From Marinobacter vulgaris (lineage in GTDB: Bacteria; Pseudomonadota; Gammaproteobacteria; Pseudomonadales; Oleiphilaceae), in contig NZ_QFWX01000003.1 of assembly GCF_003344045.1 (NCBI RefSeq), positions 248,001 to 312,000 of the forward strand: a stretch of 64,000 bases of DNA, written 5' to 3'. Below the pieces are notes generated by a model. The model ran no database searches. It worked only from the letters and a program-made list of their open reading frames with translations, and was not told where the DNA came from. Numbering within the stretch: the stretch's first letter is position 1; the number at the start of each line of letters is the position of its first letter. Both the position numbers and the translations under genes were made by a program. Shown here one piece after another: positions 26,199-38,472 of the stretch.

Positions 26199-28346
26199 AT
26201 GATTTACGAAGGTAAAGCCATCACGGTTAAAGAGATCGAAGGCGGGATCGCTCAGTTGAACTTCGACTTGCAGGGCGAGTCAGTGAACAAGTTCAACCGT
26301 CTGACGATTGAAGAGCTCCGCGCCGCGACTGACAAGCTGGAAGCGGAAAAAGGCCTGAAGGGTCTTGTCGTCACCAGCTCCAAGGACAGCTTTATTGTTG
26401 GCGCCGACATTAATGAATTTACCGAGCTGTTTGCCGGGCCGGAAGAAGACCTGGTTGCCAATAACCTGAAAGCGAACGAAGTATTCAGCGCTATTGAAGA
26501 CCTGCCTTTCCCCACGGTTACCGCCATCAACGGTATGGCTCTGGGCGGCGGTTTTGAAATGTGTCTGGCTACCGACTACCGGGTGATGGACAAGACAGCC
26601 AAAGTGGGTCTGCCGGAAGTAAAACTGGGCATTTTTCCGGGCTTTGGCGGTACCGTGCGTCTGTCCCGCCTGGTAGGTGTTGATTACGCTGTTGAGTGGA
26701 TTTGTGGTGGCACCGAGAACCGTGCTGACAAGGCCCTGAACATCGGCGCTGTAGACGCCGTGCTTGAGGGTGAAAAGCTGGTGGAAGCCGCAATCGGCAT
26801 TATTAACCAGTGCAACGCGGGCAAGCTTGACTACAAGGCCCGTCGTGAAGAAAAGAAAGGCAAGATCAAGCTGAATGCCATGGAAAGCATGATGGCGTTC
26901 GAAATCTCCAAGGCGTATGTCGCCGGCCAGGCAGGCAAGAACTACCCGGCACCGGTAGAGGCCATCAAGGTGATGCAGAAGCACGCCGGCCTCACCCGTG
27001 ACAAGGCGATCGAGGTCGAAGCCAAGGGCTTTGCCAAGATGGCCAAGACCAATGTTGCCGCGTGCCTGGTTGGCCTGTTCCTGAATGATCAGGAACTCAA
27101 GAAGAAAGCCAAGGCCTGGGGAAAAGAAGCCAACGATGTAAAGCTGGCCGCCGTGCTGGGCGCCGGTATCATGGGTGGCGGCGTTGCGTTCCAGTCGGCG
27201 CTGAAAGGCACGCCCATCCTGATGAAGGACATCAACCAGGACGGTATCGCCCTGGGACTGAAAGAAGCCAAGAAGCTTCTGACGAAGCGCATCGACAAGG
27301 GCAAGATGAAGCCCGACCAGATGGCGGACGTTCTCAACAATATCACGCCGACTCTGAACTACGGCGACTTCAAGAACGTTGACCTGGTCGTGGAAGCCGT
27401 CGTCGAGAATGCCAAGGTCAAGGATGCGGTACTGCGTGAAACCGAGGAATCGGTTCGTGAAGACACCATCCTGACCTCTAACACCTCGACCATTTCCATC
27501 AACAAGCTGGCGGCGAACCTGAAGCGCCCGGAAAATTTCTGCGGCATGCACTTCTTCAACCCGGTACACATGATGCCGCTGGTTGAGGTGATTCGTGGCG
27601 AGAAGACCTCCGACCGTGCCATCGCCACTACCGTTGCCTACGCCAAGGCCATGGGCAAGACCCCGATCGTGGTCAACGACTGCCCCGGCTTCCTGGTCAA
27701 CCGCGTGCTGTTCCCGTACTTCGGCGGTTTTGTAAACCTGGTACGTGACGGCGCTGACTTCCAGCACGTCGACAAGGTTATGGAAAAGTTCGGCTGGCCG
27801 ATGGGTCCTGCGTATCTGCTGGATGTCGTGGGCATGGACACCGGCAAGCACGCAGGCGAAGTGATGGCCGAGGGCTTCCCGGACCGGATGAAGCACGAAG
27901 GCACTACCGCCATTGACGTGATGTACGATAACAATCGTTACGGACAGAAGAACGACAAGGGCTTTTACAAGTACGAACTGGACCGCAAGGGCAAGCAGAA
28001 GAAGGTTGTCGACGAAGAAACCTACAAGCTGCTTGAGCCGGTTGTTCAGGGTAAGAACGACTTCAGTGACGACGATATCATCGCTCGCATGATGCTGCCG
28101 CTGTGCCTGGAAACCGTTCGCTGCCTGGAAGATGGCATTGTTGAAGACCCGGCAGATGCCGATATGGGTCTGATCTTCGGTATCGGCTTCCCGCCGTTCC
28201 GTGGTGGTGCCCTGCGCTATATCGACGACATGGGTGTCGACAAGTTCGTCGAGCTGGCAGACAAGTTTGCAGATCTTGGTCCTTTGTACCACCCGACCGA
28301 GAAGCTGCGTGAAATGGCCAAGACTGGCGAAAAGTTCTTTGGCTAA
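26199..28346 (+). CDS. fadB: fatty acid oxidation complex subunit alpha
   Basis: Alpha subunit of the beta-oxidation complex: enoyl-CoA hydratase/isomerase plus L-3-hydroxyacyl-CoA dehydrogenase. It has 715 residues, the family length. The hydratase half carries [19 protein letters not shown] and [19 protein letters not shown], with the two catalytic glutamates; the dehydrogenase half has the NAD motif [18 protein letters not shown], and [14 protein letters not shown] with the catalytic histidine. The start at 26199 has GGAG eight bases upstream; the frame open to 26154 is not needed. fadA follows after 33 bases. Confidence 0.98.
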   Translation: MIYEGKAITVKEIEGGIAQLNFDLQGESVNKFNRLTIEELRAATDKLEAEKGLKGLVVTSSKDSFIVGADINEFTELFAGPEEDLVANNLKANEVFSAIEDLPFPTVTAINGMALGGGFEMCLATDYRVMDKTAKVGLPEVKLGIFPGFGGTVRLSRLVGVDYAVEWICGGTENRADKALNIGAVDAVLEGEKLVEAAIGIINQCNAGKLDYKARREEKKGKIKLNAMESMMAFEISKAYVAGQAGKNYPAPVEAIKVMQKHAGLTRDKAIEVEAKGFAKMAKTNVAACLVGLFLNDQELKKKAKAWGKEANDVKLAAVLGAGIMGGGVAFQSALKGTPILMKDINQDGIALGLKEAKKLLTKRIDKGKMKPDQMADVLNNITPTLNYGDFKNVDLVVEAVVENAKVKDAVLRETEESVREDTILTSNTSTISINKLAANLKRPENFCGMHFFNPVHMMPLVEVIRGEKTSDRAIATTVAYAKAMGKTPIVVNDCPGFLVNRVLFPYFGGFVNLVRDGADFQHVDKVMEKFGWPMGPAYLLDVVGMDTGKHAGEVMAEGFPDRMKHEGTTAIDVMYDNNRYGQKNDKGFYKYELDRKGKQKKVVDEETYKLLEPVVQGKNDFSDDDIIARMMLPLCLETVRCLEDGIVEDPADADMGLIFGIGFPPFRGGALRYIDDMGVDKFVELADKFADLGPLYHPTEKLREMAKTGEKFFG

Positions 28347-28352
28347 CCCTGA

Positions 28353-29555
<1,203 letters not shown>

Positions 29556-29591
29556 TTCGGTAAGCCGGATTGGTAGCAAACCCTTAGGAAG

Positions 29592-29610
29592 CCCGGCAAA
29601 CGCCGGGTTT
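29592..29610 (+). terminator. terminator-like hairpin after fadA
   Basis: CCCGGC and GCCGGG form a six-bp stem with an AAAC loop, followed by TTT. The U-run is short, so termination may be partial. Confidence 0.6.
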
Positions 29611-29672
29611 CCCTGTCTCTGGGCTGGCAAAAAAGCCGGGTCTGAAGAGAAGAATGGGTTGTCTTGCTTTTC

Positions 29673-29701
29673 TTGACCCTGTAAAACAATGCACTTATAC
29701 C
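29673..29701 (+). promoter_or_regulatory. candidate sigma-70 promoter of topA
   Basis: TTGACC and TATACC are separated by 17 bases, about 100 bases before the topA ATG. The -10 matches four of six consensus bases. Confidence 0.45.
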
Positions 29702-29803
29702 AATATGACGGCTACGAAGCGTTTTCTAGCCGACTGATTTTACAGCGAGTTTACGGTCTGCTAGTTTTTTGACCGATTTTCGCCAAGGACACAGATCTCC
29801 GAT

Positions 29804-32440
29804 ATGGGTAAAAGTCTCGTTATTGTCGAGTCGCCAGCGAAAGCGAAGACCATCAACAAATACCTGGGCTCCGACTTCATCGTAAAGTCGAGCGTCGGGC
29901 ATATTCGCGACCTGCCGGTCAGTGGCAGCGGCTCAACCTCGGACCCGAAGGAGCGCGCCAGACAGGCAGCGCTGACCCGTAAGATGAGCCCGGACGAAAA
30001 GGCGGCTCACAAGAAGCGGAAATCCAGGCAGCAGCTGGTTGCCCGCATGGGTGTAGACCCGGACCACGACTGGAGCGCCCGCTACGAGATCCTTCCCGGG
30101 AAGGAGAAAGTCGTCAGTGAACTCAAGCGCCTGGCCAAATCCGCTGACCACATCTATCTGGCAACGGATCTGGACCGTGAAGGTGAGGCTATCGCCTGGC
30201 ACCTTCAGCAGACCATTGGTGGAGAGCCGGAAAAGTACCGTCGCGTGGTATTCAACGAGATTACCAAGCGCGCCATCCAGGAGGCCTTCCAGGATCCCGG
30301 TAACCTGGATACCGACCGTGTTAATGCCCAGCAGGCCCGTCGCTTCCTGGATCGTGTCGTGGGTTACATGGTTTCGCCTTTGCTGTGGGCCAAGATTGCC
30401 CGCGGTCTCTCCGCCGGTCGGGTCCAGTCGGTAGCGGTCAGGCTGATCGTCGAGCGGGAGCGGGAAATCCGCAAGTTCATTCCCGAGGAATTCTGGCAAC
30501 TGCATGCGGACCTTGCTTCGAAACAGGCTGAGCAGCCGGTTCGCTTTGAAGTCACGCGCTATGACGACAAGGCCTATCGTCCCGTCAATGAAAAGCAGAG
30601 CAGCGAGCATGTCGAACGCCTGAAAGCGGGTGCTTTCAGGGTTGCCAAGCGTGAAGACAAACCCACGAAATCGCGGCCCTCGGCACCGTTTATCACCTCG
30701 ACGCTGCAGCAGGCCGCCAGTAACCGGATGGGGTTCAGCGTCAAGAAAACCATGGTGCTGGCCCAGCGCCTGTACGAGGCCGGTTTCATCACCTACATGC
30801 GTACTGACTCCACCAACCTGAGTCAGGATGCTGTTGCTGGCTGTCGCGAGTTCGTCAAAAAGCAGTTTGGCGAGAAATATCTGCCTGAGAGCCCCAGGGT
30901 TTATGGCAGCAAGGAGGGCGCCCAGGAGGCCCACGAGGCAATCCGCCCGACAGATGTTGGCCGCAGGCCGGCGGACATCAGCGGCCTGGAGAAGGACGCT
31001 GAGAAGCTCTATGATCTGATCTGGCGCCAGTTTATCGCCTGTCAGATGGCGGACGCAGAATTCCTGAGTACGTCCATTCTTGTCGCCAACGGCGGTTACG
31101 AGCTCCGTACCCGCGGCCGTATTATCAAGTTTGAGGGCTTTCTCAAGGTGGCGCCCCCGTCCGGTAAAAAGGATGAGGATATTGCGCTTCCGGATATCCA
31201 GGTTAATGAAACCCTGGAGCTGAAGAAACTCGAGCCCACCCAGCATTTCACCAAGCCGTCGCCGCGTTATACCGAGGCAAGCCTGGTCAAGGAACTGGAA
31301 AAGCAGGGGATTGGCCGGCCCTCCACCTACGCCTCGATTATATCCACCATCCAGGATCGTGGGTACGTTCGTCTGCAGAACCGTCGTTTTTATGCAGAAA
31401 AGATGGGGGAAATCGTTACCGAGCGCCTGTCTGAATCTTTCCCCAACCTGATGGATTTTGACTTTACCGCCAGAATGGAAGACGAGCTGGATGAGATTGC
31501 CGGCGGTGAGGTTGACTGGAAAAAGGTGCTGAACGACTTCTACAGCCGGTTCCGTCAACAGCTGGAAACCGCCGAGAAGGATGAAGACGGTGGCATGCGG
31601 GCCAACACCCCGACAGAAACCGACATTCCCTGCCCAACCTGCGGGCGACCGATGCAGATCCGTGTGGCCAGCACCGGCGTGTTTCTGGGCTGCTCAGGTT
31701 ATTCGCTGCCGCCGAAGGAGCGCTGCAAGACCACCATCAACCTGGTTTCAGGCGACGAGGTGGTCAGTGCCGACGAGGATGTGGAAGGCGAGGGCGAAAG
31801 TCGCCTGTTGCGTAAAAAGCGCCGCTGCCCGAAGTGCGGTACCGCCATGGACAGTTACCTGGTGGACGAAACCAGAAAACTGCACGTGTGTGGCAACAAT
31901 CCCGACTGCTCCGGCTATGAAGTGGAAAAGGGCACCTTCCGCATCAAAGGTTACGAAGGCCCTACGCTGGAATGCGACAAGTGCGGCTCGGAAATGCAGC
32001 TCAAGACCGGCCGCTTCGGCAAATACTTTGGCTGCACCAATCCCGAGTGCAAAAATACCCGTAAATTGCTCAAAAGTGGTGAACCCGCGCCGCCCAAGAT
32101 GGACCCTGTGCCCATGCCGGAGCTTCAGTGCCAGAAAGTCGACGACACCTACGTGCTTCGTGACGGCGCATCAGGGCTGTTTCTGGCTGCCAGCAAGTTC
32201 CCCAAGAACCGGGAAACCCGTCCACCCCTGGTGATGGAGATCAAGCCCCACCGGAAGGAGATAGACCCCAAGTACGATTTCCTGATGGACGCGCCCGAGC
32301 GAGATCCTGAAGGCAACCCGACGGTCATTCGCTATAGCCGCAAGACCAAGGAGCAGTACGTCATGTCGGAGAAGGATGGCAAGGCGACGGGATGGTCAGC
32401 GTGGTATGTGAATGGCAAGTGGCAGCCGAAAGAGAAGTAG
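29804..32440 (+). CDS. topA: DNA topoisomerase I
   Basis: Type IA topoisomerase that relaxes negative supercoils. The 878-residue protein begins with the Toprim domain ([19 protein letters not shown], then [15 protein letters not shown] with the acidic DxD). The catalytic tyrosine is Y331 in [12 protein letters not shown]. The C-terminal region has three four-cysteine zinc-ribbon repeats (CPTCGRP, CPKCGTA, CDKCGSE), then a basic tail without cysteines. Expected length and architecture for a pseudomonad TopA. Confidence 0.98.
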   Translation: MGKSLVIVESPAKAKTINKYLGSDFIVKSSVGHIRDLPVSGSGSTSDPKERARQAALTRKMSPDEKAAHKKRKSRQQLVARMGVDPDHDWSARYEILPGKEKVVSELKRLAKSADHIYLATDLDREGEAIAWHLQQTIGGEPEKYRRVVFNEITKRAIQEAFQDPGNLDTDRVNAQQARRFLDRVVGYMVSPLLWAKIARGLSAGRVQSVAVRLIVEREREIRKFIPEEFWQLHADLASKQAEQPVRFEVTRYDDKAYRPVNEKQSSEHVERLKAGAFRVAKREDKPTKSRPSAPFITSTLQQAASNRMGFSVKKTMVLAQRLYEAGFITYMRTDSTNLSQDAVAGCREFVKKQFGEKYLPESPRVYGSKEGAQEAHEAIRPTDVGRRPADISGLEKDAEKLYDLIWRQFIACQMADAEFLSTSILVANGGYELRTRGRIIKFEGFLKVAPPSGKKDEDIALPDIQVNETLELKKLEPTQHFTKPSPRYTEASLVKELEKQGIGRPSTYASIISTIQDRGYVRLQNRRFYAEKMGEIVTERLSESFPNLMDFDFTARMEDELDEIAGGEVDWKKVLNDFYSRFRQQLETAEKDEDGGMRANTPTETDIPCPTCGRPMQIRVASTGVFLGCSGYSLPPKERCKTTINLVSGDEVVSADEDVEGEGESRLLRKKRRCPKCGTAMDSYLVDETRKLHVCGNNPDCSGYEVEKGTFRIKGYEGPTLECDKCGSEMQLKTGRFGKYFGCTNPECKNTRKLLKSGEPAPPKMDPVPMPELQCQKVDDTYVLRDGASGLFLAASKFPKNRETRPPLVMEIKPHRKEIDPKYDFLMDAPERDPEGNPTVIRYSRKTKEQYVMSEKDGKATGWSAWYVNGKWQPKEK

Positions 32441-32452
32441 GGAAGAGGACCT

Positions 32453-32497
32453 CCCCCTCTCCCGCCAGGGGAGAGGGGGCTGGGGTCACCCCTTTTT
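32453..32497 (+). terminator. double hairpin after topA, first part REP-like
   Basis: An 11-bp perfect stem (CCCCCTCTCCC with GGGAGAGGGGG, loop GCCAG, 32453-32479) is followed at once by GGGG-TCA-CCCC and TTTTT. The second hairpin includes the stop codon of the convergent dehydrogenase gene. The CCCTCTCCC...GGGAGAGGG...CTGGGGT pattern resembles an intergenic repeat common in proteobacterial genomes; only one copy is seen here. Confidence 0.7.
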
Positions 32498-33361
32498 CCT
32501 GAGCCGCTGAATCAACGACGACGTATCCCAGCGCTTACCGCCCATCTGCTGAACATCCCCGTAAAACTGATCCACCAGCGCCGCTACCGGAAGCCGGGCG
32601 CCATTTTTCCGCGCTTCTTCAAGGCAGATCGCCAGATCCTTACGCATCCAGTCAACGGCAAACCCATGTTCGAACTCGCCGTCAATCATGGTTCCCGAGC
32701 GGTTCTCCATCTGCCATGACTGGGCTGCACCCTTGGAGATAACGTCCACAACCTTGCGCACATCAAGCTCCGCCTGTTCGGCGAAGTGGAGCGCTTCGGA
32801 CAGTCCCTGAACAAGGCCGGCTATGGCAATCTGATTTACCATCTTGGTTTTCTGGCCACTGCCAACCGGACCCATCAGATTCAATGCCTTTGCGTAATGT
32901 TCCATCAGTGGCTGAGCTTGCGAATAGGCCTCCGTTTCTCCGCCGCACATGATGGTGAGCTGTCCTTTTTCGGCTCCCTGCTGGCCACCGGAAACCGGGG
33001 CGTCAATAAACTCGAGGTTTCGCGCCCTGGCAAGCTGGGCAAGCTGTTCGGCGATGCCGGCGGAGGCTGTTGTATGGTCAACCAGGACAGCGCCGGGTTT
33101 TGCGTTGGCGATGATTCCGGCCGGCCCCTCGAACACTTCTACAAGATCGGGATCTGCACCAACGCAAGTGAACACGAAGTCAGCGTCGACAACGGTGTTG
33201 GCAATGGAGTCGCAGGCTTTACCCTTGTAGGTCGCGGCCCACGTCGAGGATTTTTCGGCGTTACGGTTCCAGACCCGTACGTCGATTCCGGCGGTTGCCA
33301 GGTGACCGGCCATGGGATATCCCATGATGCCCAGGCCGATGAATGCGGCGGTTACGCTCAT
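32486..33361 (-). CDS. 3-hydroxyisobutyrate dehydrogenase-family NAD(P) oxidoreductase
   Basis: Beta-hydroxyacid dehydrogenase of 291 residues, a family that oxidises 3-hydroxyisobutyrate, tartronate semialdehyde or succinate semialdehyde-type substrates. The N-terminal dinucleotide motif is GLGIMGYPMAGHL, the substrate motif is DAPVSGGQQGAEKGQLTIM, and the catalytic lysine lies in GSGQKTKMVNQ. The start at 33361 has GGAGA upstream and fits the family; the 23-residue longer form is unlikely. The exact substrate cannot be told from sequence. It lies alone between topA and gltA. Confidence 0.88.
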   Translation of the reverse strand: MSVTAAFIGLGIMGYPMAGHLATAGIDVRVWNRNAEKSSTWAATYKGKACDSIANTVVDADFVFTCVGADPDLVEVFEGPAGIIANAKPGAVLVDHTTASAGIAEQLAQLARARNLEFIDAPVSGGQQGAEKGQLTIMCGGETEAYSQAQPLMEHYAKALNLMGPVGSGQKTKMVNQIAIAGLVQGLSEALHFAEQAELDVRKVVDVISKGAAQSWQMENRSGTMIDGEFEHGFAVDWMRKDLAICLEEARKNGARLPVAALVDQFYGDVQQMGGKRWDTSSLIQRLRKKG

Positions 33362-33430
33362 AAAATCTGTCTCCGGAAATTGGTTATTGTTGGGGAAAAC
33401 AGCGTCAATCATTACAGAATGAGCAGACAC

Positions 33431-33456
33431 AAAAAAGGCCGCTGTGCAGCGGCCTT
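33431..33456 (-). terminator. intrinsic terminator of gltA
   Basis: AAGGCCGCTG and CAGCGGCCTT form a 10-bp perfect stem, followed on the minus strand by TTTTTT. It lies 22 bases after the gltA stop. Confidence 0.88.
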
Positions 33457-33478
33457 GGTCTGATAGCGCGATTCGGCC

Positions 33479-34753
33479 CTATTTTTTCGGGTATTCCCGG
33501 GCTTTTTCGCCCGTGTACAGCTGGCGTGGCCGGCCGATGCGGTAATCGCCACTGACCATCTCGTTCCAGTGGGAGAACCAGCCGATAGTGCGGGACAGGG
33601 CGAAGATCACGGTGAACATGGACGTCGGAATACCGATCGCCTTGAGGATCAGGCCGGAGTAGAAGTCCACGTTGGGGTAGAGTTTACGCTCGACGAAATA
33701 GTCGTCTTCGAGGGCGATTTTTTCCAGTCGTTGCGCGATTCTCAGAAGTGGATCGTTCTCCAGGCCCAGCTCAGTCAACACTTCGTGAGCCGTTTCTGCC
33801 ATTACTTTCGCACGCGGATCGAAATTTTTGTAGACCCGATGGCCGAATCCCATCAGGCGGAATGGATCGTCCTTGTCCTTGGCCTTGGCGATGTACTTCT
33901 CGATGTTGGCCTCGTCGCCGATCTCTGCCAGCATATCCAGGACCGCTTCGTTGGCACCGCCGTGAGCCGGGCCCCACAATGCTGCGATGCCAGAGGCGAT
34001 ACAGGCATAGGGGTTGGCGCCGGTGGAGCCTGCCAGGCGCACCGTCGACGTCGAGGCGTTCTGCTCGTGATCCGCGTGGAGAATGAAAATCTTGTCCATG
34101 GCTTTTGCCAGGATCGGGTTCGGCTGGTAATCCTCACAGGGAACCCCAAACAGCATGTGCAGGAAGTTTTCGGCGTAGGACAGGTCATTTCGTGGGTACA
34201 CGAATGGCTGGCCAATGCTGTACTTGTAGCTCCAGGCGGCAATGGTCGGCATCTTGGCAATCAGGCGATGGGCAGTGATTTCCCGCTGTTCGACGTTGGC
34301 AACGTCCATCTGGTCATGATAGAAGGCAGAAAGGGCGCCCACAACGCCACACATGATGGCCATGGGATGCGCATCCCGGCGAAAGCCCTGGTAGAAATTG
34401 CGCATCTGGTCGTGAAGCATGGTGTGGTTTTTAATGGTGTCGTGGAAGTGCTTGTTTTCCTCGGCCGTGGGCAGCTCGCCGTTCAGCAGAAGGTAGCAGA
34501 CTTCAAGATAGTCGGAGTTCTCTGCCAGCTCCTCAATCGGGTAGCCCCGGTGCAGGAGAACACCGTTGGCGCCGTCAATGTAGGTGATCTGGGATTCGCA
34601 GGCCGCAGTGGATACAAATCCGGGGTCGTAAGTGAATACGCCTTCCTGGACCAGGCTTCTCACGTCAATGACGTCAGGGCCGACGGTGCCCGAATATATT
34701 GGTAGCTCGATGGACTTGTCACCCACCGAAAGCGTGGCTTTCCTGTCGGTCAT
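33479..34753 (-). CDS. gltA: citrate synthase, type I hexameric form
   Basis: Condenses oxaloacetate and acetyl-CoA, the entry to the TCA cycle. From the ATG at 34753 (AGGAGAG just upstream) the product has 424 residues and begins [18 protein letters not shown] like E. coli GltA. The catalytic residues are in [21 protein letters not shown] and the later [13 protein letters not shown]. It is divergent from sdhC with a 455-base gap, as in many gammaproteobacteria, so the two promoters may share regulators. Confidence 0.98.
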   Translation of the reverse strand: MTDRKATLSVGDKSIELPIYSGTVGPDVIDVRSLVQEGVFTYDPGFVSTAACESQITYIDGANGVLLHRGYPIEELAENSDYLEVCYLLLNGELPTAEENKHFHDTIKNHTMLHDQMRNFYQGFRRDAHPMAIMCGVVGALSAFYHDQMDVANVEQREITAHRLIAKMPTIAAWSYKYSIGQPFVYPRNDLSYAENFLHMLFGVPCEDYQPNPILAKAMDKIFILHADHEQNASTSTVRLAGSTGANPYACIASGIAALWGPAHGGANEAVLDMLAEIGDEANIEKYIAKAKDKDDPFRLMGFGHRVYKNFDPRAKVMAETAHEVLTELGLENDPLLRIAQRLEKIALEDDYFVERKLYPNVDFYSGLILKAIGIPTSMFTVIFALSRTIGWFSHWNEMVSGDYRIGRPRQLYTGEKAREYPKK

Positions 34754-34820
34754 GGTGCTCTCCTGTTTATCAGCATTTGGATGCGCTAGAAAGCGCGTAT
34801 TATCGCAAAACTGGCGGCAA

Positions 34821-34848
34821 AATATAGGGCGTTGGCTTTTTTTGTCAA
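34821..34848 (-). promoter_or_regulatory. sigma-70 promoter of gltA
   Basis: On the minus strand TTGACA (34848-34843) and TATATT (34826-34821) are separated by 16 bases, giving a leader of about 60 bases. A small GCGCT/AGCGC hairpin lies in that leader. Confidence 0.75.
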
Positions 34849-34998
34849 TGGAGGAGCCAATAAAACCCATTATTTGACATTCGCTGTAAATCAGGGAAAT
34901 CCAGAACACGCCCACCCGTGGCTATGAATTGGATTTGTCAATGATCTATATAGCGAGTGCCAGGCCCTGATTTAACAGGGTTTGGCGAGGTTGCGCGT

Positions 34999-35027
34999 TT
35001 GTAATTGACAGGGGTACTCCTTATAAT
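34999..35027 (+). promoter_or_regulatory. sigma-70 promoter of the sdh-suc run
   Basis: TTGTAA and a perfect TATAAT are separated by 17 bases. The predicted start near 35034 leaves a leader of about 175 bases before sdhC. The rest of the 455-base gap between gltA and sdhC shows no gene. Confidence 0.68.
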
Positions 35028-35208
35028 CCGTATCCCGGAATCGGGGATATACCAAGCCGCAGCGTCAGACATAAAAAAGAACGCATGCCGGTTTTCTCCC
35101 TCCTTAGGCAATCGTGTGCCGGATTCGTTCAGCACCATGATCGTTACATACCAACCATCCGCAACCGGTTCTCCGGCCCGCGGAACCAAGAGAGAGTGTG
35201 AGAGCGCT

Positions 35209-35583
35209 GTGAATAGCAAACGACCAGTAAATCTCGATCTCAGCAAGTTCCATTTTCCGCTGCCAGCCATTACGTCCATCGTGCATCGCATCAGTGGCAT
35301 CATCATTTTCGTGGGTGTTGCTTTCATGCTGTATGGACTTCAGCTTTCCCTTTCCGGGGAAGAAGGCTTCAGCCGCGTTAGTGGATTGCTGGACAGCTTC
35401 CTGGCGAAGCTGATTACCTGGGGCATTCTGTCTGCCTTGCTGTACCACCTGGTTGCCGGCATCAAGCACCTGCTGATGGACATGGGCATTGGCGAAGAAC
35501 TGGAAAGTGGCCGGCTCGCGGCGAAAGCCACCGTCGTGATTTCCGTGATTCTCATCCTTCTTGCAGGAGTCTGGGTATGGTGA
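35209..35583 (+). CDS. sdhC: succinate dehydrogenase cytochrome b556 subunit
   Basis: Membrane subunit of complex II that helps bind heme b and ubiquinone. From the GTG at 35209 it has 124 residues and begins MNSKRPVNLDLSKFHFP, matching the family start KRPVNLDL. Three transmembrane helices are visible, and the heme-ligand histidine lies in LLYHLVAGIKHLLMD. The quinone-site S and R are in ITSIVHRISG. Upstream ATGs in the same frame belong to the untranslated leader. The stop overlaps sdhD by seven bases. Confidence 0.93.
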   Translation: MNSKRPVNLDLSKFHFPLPAITSIVHRISGIIIFVGVAFMLYGLQLSLSGEEGFSRVSGLLDSFLAKLITWGILSALLYHLVAGIKHLLMDMGIGEELESGRLAAKATVVISVILILLAGVWVW

Positions 35584-35930
35584 ACAGTGTAGACAGTGTT
35601 ACGAATCTTGGCCGCAGCGGCGTATTCGACTGGATGATCCAGCGTGTTACCGCCTACGTACTTGCTCTGTATACAATTTTTCTGTTCGGTTTCATGTTGA
35701 CGTCTGACGTTAACTACGACACCTGGTCAGGACTTTTCGATCAGACCTGGTTTCGTATCTTTACCCTGCTTGCCCTGCTTTCAATCGGAGGGCACGCGTG
35801 GGTAGGTCTCTGGACAGTAACAACGGATTACATCAAGGCGACGCTGCCCCGGTTCCTGGTTCAGGCACTGTGTGGATTGACAATGTTCGTGTATGTAGTC
35901 TGGGGCATTCAGATTCTTTGGGGGCTTTAA
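35577..35930 (+). CDS. sdhD: succinate dehydrogenase membrane anchor subunit
   Basis: Second membrane subunit of complex II, 117 residues with three transmembrane helices. The heme-ligand histidine and the quinone-site tyrosine are in GGHAWVGLWTVTTDYIK. The ATG overlaps the end of sdhC, and sdhA starts three bases after its stop, so the operon is tightly coupled. Confidence 0.95.
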   Translation: MVNSVDSVTNLGRSGVFDWMIQRVTAYVLALYTIFLFGFMLTSDVNYDTWSGLFDQTWFRIFTLLALLSIGGHAWVGLWTVTTDYIKATLPRFLVQALCGLTMFVYVVWGIQILWGL

Positions 35931-35933
35931 TTA

Positions 35934-37706
35934 ATGGCTAATATCAAGACCATGTCTTACGACGCGATTGTTATCGGTGGGGGCGGTGCCGGTATGCGTG
36001 CCGCCCTTCAGCTAACTGAATCAGGCGTCAACACAGCGTGTATTACCAAGGTTTTCCCGACACGCTCCCATACAGTGTCTGCCCAGGGTGGTATCACCTG
36101 CGCGATCGCCAGTGCCGATCCCAATGATGACTGGCGCTGGCACATGTATGACACGGTAAAGGGCTCCGACTATATTGCGGACCAGGACGCCGTTGAATAT
36201 ATGTGTTCAGTAGGTCCGCAGGCCGTTTTCGAGCTTGAGCACATGGGACTGCCGTTTTCCCGCACCGAGCAGGGCCGTATCTACCAGCGCCCGTTCGGGG
36301 GTCAGTCCAAGGGTCCTGACAACCCTACGCAGGCGGCTCGTACTTGCGCAGCCGCGGACCGTACCGGTCACGCACTGCTGCACACCCTGTATCAGGCAAA
36401 CCTGAAAGGCGGCACGACCTTCCTCAACGAGTGGTATGCGGTCGATCTGGTCAAGAACAGCAAGGACGAAGTGGTCGGCGTTGTTGCCATTGAAATCGAA
36501 ACCGGTGAAGTGGCCTATATCAAGTCCAAGGCGACGGTTCTGGCGACCGGTGGTGCAGGTCGTATTTACGCATCGACCACCAACGCCCTGATCAATACCG
36601 GTGATGGCATCGGTATGGCCCTGCGGGCGGGCTTCCCGATGCAGGACATGGAGATGTGGCAGTTCCACCCCACCGGTATTCATGGGGCCGGTACGCTGGT
36701 CACCGAGGGTTGCCGCGGTGAGGGCGGTTACCTGATCAACTCCGAGGGCGAGCGCTTTATGGAGCGGTATGCCCCTAACGCGAAAGACCTGGCCGGACGT
36801 GACGTGGTTGCCCGGGCGATGGTTATCGAGATCCTCGAGGGTCGCGGTTGTGGCCCCGAGAAGGATCATGTTCTGCTGAAGCTGGATCATCTGGGTGAAG
36901 AAACGCTCAATCTGCGTCTGCCGGGCATCTGTGAACTCTCCCGTACCTTCGCGCACGTGGATCCGGTAAAAGAGCCGGTACCGGTTGTTCCGACCTGCCA
37001 TTACATGATGGGCGGTATTCCGACCAACGTTGGTGGTCAGGCACTGACCCAGGACGAAAACGGCAACGATAAGCCGATTCCCGGCCTGTTCGCGTGCGGC
37101 GAAGCAGCCTGCGTGTCCGTGCATGGCGCCAACCGTCTGGGCGGCAACTCGCTGCTCGATCTGGTGGTATTCGGCCGAGCGGCCGGCTTGCACATTGAAG
37201 AGCAGCTCCGCGGTGGTTTTGAAGTGGATAGTGCCAGTGAGCAGGACATAAAGAATGCCATGGCCCGTCTTGATCGTCTCGACAGCGCCTCAGAGGGCGA
37301 GAGCGTCGCCGAGGTCCGCAAGGACCTGCAGAGCTGCATGCAGTTATACTTTGGCGTTTTCCGTGACGGCAAGAGCATGGAGGAAGGCCTGAAGAAGCTG
37401 GAGTCGATCGGTGAGCGCGTCCGTAATACCAAGCTGGCTGATACCAGTAGCGCCTTCAACACCGCCCGTATCGAAGCACTTGAGCTGGATAATCTTTTTG
37501 AAGTCGCTCTTGCGACTGCCATTTCCGCTTTCGAGCGCAAGGAAAGCCGCGGCGCACATGCCCGCAACGACTTTACCGAGCGGGACGATGAGAACTGGCT
37601 CAAGCACTCCATGTACTACCCGGTAGACAAGCGCGTTGGCAAGCGTGATGTAAATTTTGCGCCGAAGACAGTCGACGTCTTTCAGCCGAAGATCCGGACT
37701 TACTAA
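35934..37706 (+). CDS. sdhA: succinate dehydrogenase flavoprotein subunit
   Basis: Oxidises succinate to fumarate with covalently bound FAD and passes electrons to SdhB. The 590-residue protein has the FAD motif [17 protein letters not shown], the flavin-attachment histidine in [11 protein letters not shown], and the active-site segments [22 protein letters not shown] and [13 protein letters not shown]. It ends with the usual [23 protein letters not shown] tail ([11 protein letters not shown]). sdhB begins 13 bases later. Confidence 0.98.
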   Translation: MANIKTMSYDAIVIGGGGAGMRAALQLTESGVNTACITKVFPTRSHTVSAQGGITCAIASADPNDDWRWHMYDTVKGSDYIADQDAVEYMCSVGPQAVFELEHMGLPFSRTEQGRIYQRPFGGQSKGPDNPTQAARTCAAADRTGHALLHTLYQANLKGGTTFLNEWYAVDLVKNSKDEVVGVVAIEIETGEVAYIKSKATVLATGGAGRIYASTTNALINTGDGIGMALRAGFPMQDMEMWQFHPTGIHGAGTLVTEGCRGEGGYLINSEGERFMERYAPNAKDLAGRDVVARAMVIEILEGRGCGPEKDHVLLKLDHLGEETLNLRLPGICELSRTFAHVDPVKEPVPVVPTCHYMMGGIPTNVGGQALTQDENGNDKPIPGLFACGEAACVSVHGANRLGGNSLLDLVVFGRAAGLHIEEQLRGGFEVDSASEQDIKNAMARLDRLDSASEGESVAEVRKDLQSCMQLYFGVFRDGKSMEEGLKKLESIGERVRNTKLADTSSAFNTARIEALELDNLFEVALATAISAFERKESRGAHARNDFTERDDENWLKHSMYYPVDKRVGKRDVNFAPKTVDVFQPKIRTY

Positions 37707-37719
37707 AGGGGACATCGAA

Positions 37720-38424
37720 ATGTTAGTGAGCCTTTATCGTTATAACCCGGAAAGCGACAACGCGCCCTATATGCAGGACGTGGAAGTTGAGGTGCCGGAA
37801 GGCAAGGACCTGATGGTCCTTGATGTACTGAACCTCATCAAAGAACGCGATCCGTCAATGGCCTACCGCCGTTCCTGCCGCGAGGGTGTCTGTGGCTCTG
37901 ATGGCATGAACATGAATGGCAAGAATGGTCTTGCCTGCATCACCCCGATGTCCGAAGTTGTCAAGAATAACAAGCTGGTACTGCGTCCGCTGCCAGGCCT
38001 GCCGGTTATCCGTGATCTGGTGGTCGACATGGGCCTCTTCTACAAACAGTATGAGAAGGTGATGCCGTATCTGGTCAATGACAATCCGGCGCCGGCTATC
38101 GAGCGTTACCAGTCGCCGGAAGACCGGGAAAAACTGGATGGCCTGTACGAGTGTATTCTCTGTGCCTGCTGTTCCACGTCCTGCCCGTCGTTCTGGTGGA
38201 ACCCGGACAAGTTCATTGGCCCGGCAGGCCTGCTTCAGGCCTACCGTTTCCTGGCAGACAGCCGTGATACTGCCCAGGCAGAGCGTCTTGCCAACCTTGA
38301 TGATCCGTTCAGCGTATTTCGCTGCCGTGGCATCATGAACTGTGTCAGCGTCTGTCCGAAGGGGCTCAATCCCACCAGGGCAATAGGCCACATCCGCAAT
38401 CTTCTGCTTCAGCGGGCAACCTGA
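37720..38424 (+). CDS. sdhB: succinate dehydrogenase iron-sulfur subunit
   Basis: Electron-transfer subunit with three Fe-S clusters, 234 residues. The 2Fe-2S ligands are in SCREGVCGSDGM with the later LACI, the 4Fe-4S ligands in ILCACCSTSCPS, and the 3Fe-4S ligands in CRGIMNCVSVCPKGLNP. The ATG at 37720 has AAGGGGA upstream; the frame open to 37657 overlaps sdhA and is not used. A 309-base gap with a strong hairpin separates it from sucA. Confidence 0.98.
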   Translation: MLVSLYRYNPESDNAPYMQDVEVEVPEGKDLMVLDVLNLIKERDPSMAYRRSCREGVCGSDGMNMNGKNGLACITPMSEVVKNNKLVLRPLPGLPVIRDLVVDMGLFYKQYEKVMPYLVNDNPAPAIERYQSPEDREKLDGLYECILCACCSTSCPSFWWNPDKFIGPAGLLQAYRFLADSRDTAQAERLANLDDPFSVFRCRGIMNCVSVCPKGLNPTRAIGHIRNLLLQRAT

Positions 38425-38472
38425 GCAGAATCTGAAACAAGCGCTATACTGTGCTGACATGCTTGGCACCTG

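Noticed and set aside
26280-28292. 670-codon minus-strand frame opposite fadB
   Set aside because: fadB is certain on the plus strand; the antisense frame has no recognisable domain and is rich in His, Gln and Val, as expected of a shadow.
29933-31558. 541-codon minus-strand frame opposite topA
   Set aside because: It shadows the conserved topA catalytic region and shows no motif.
34990-35027. TTGACA at 35005-35010 as the -35 of the sdh promoter
   Set aside because: It is only 11 bases from the TATAAT at 35022; TTGTAA at 34999 gives the correct 17-base spacing.
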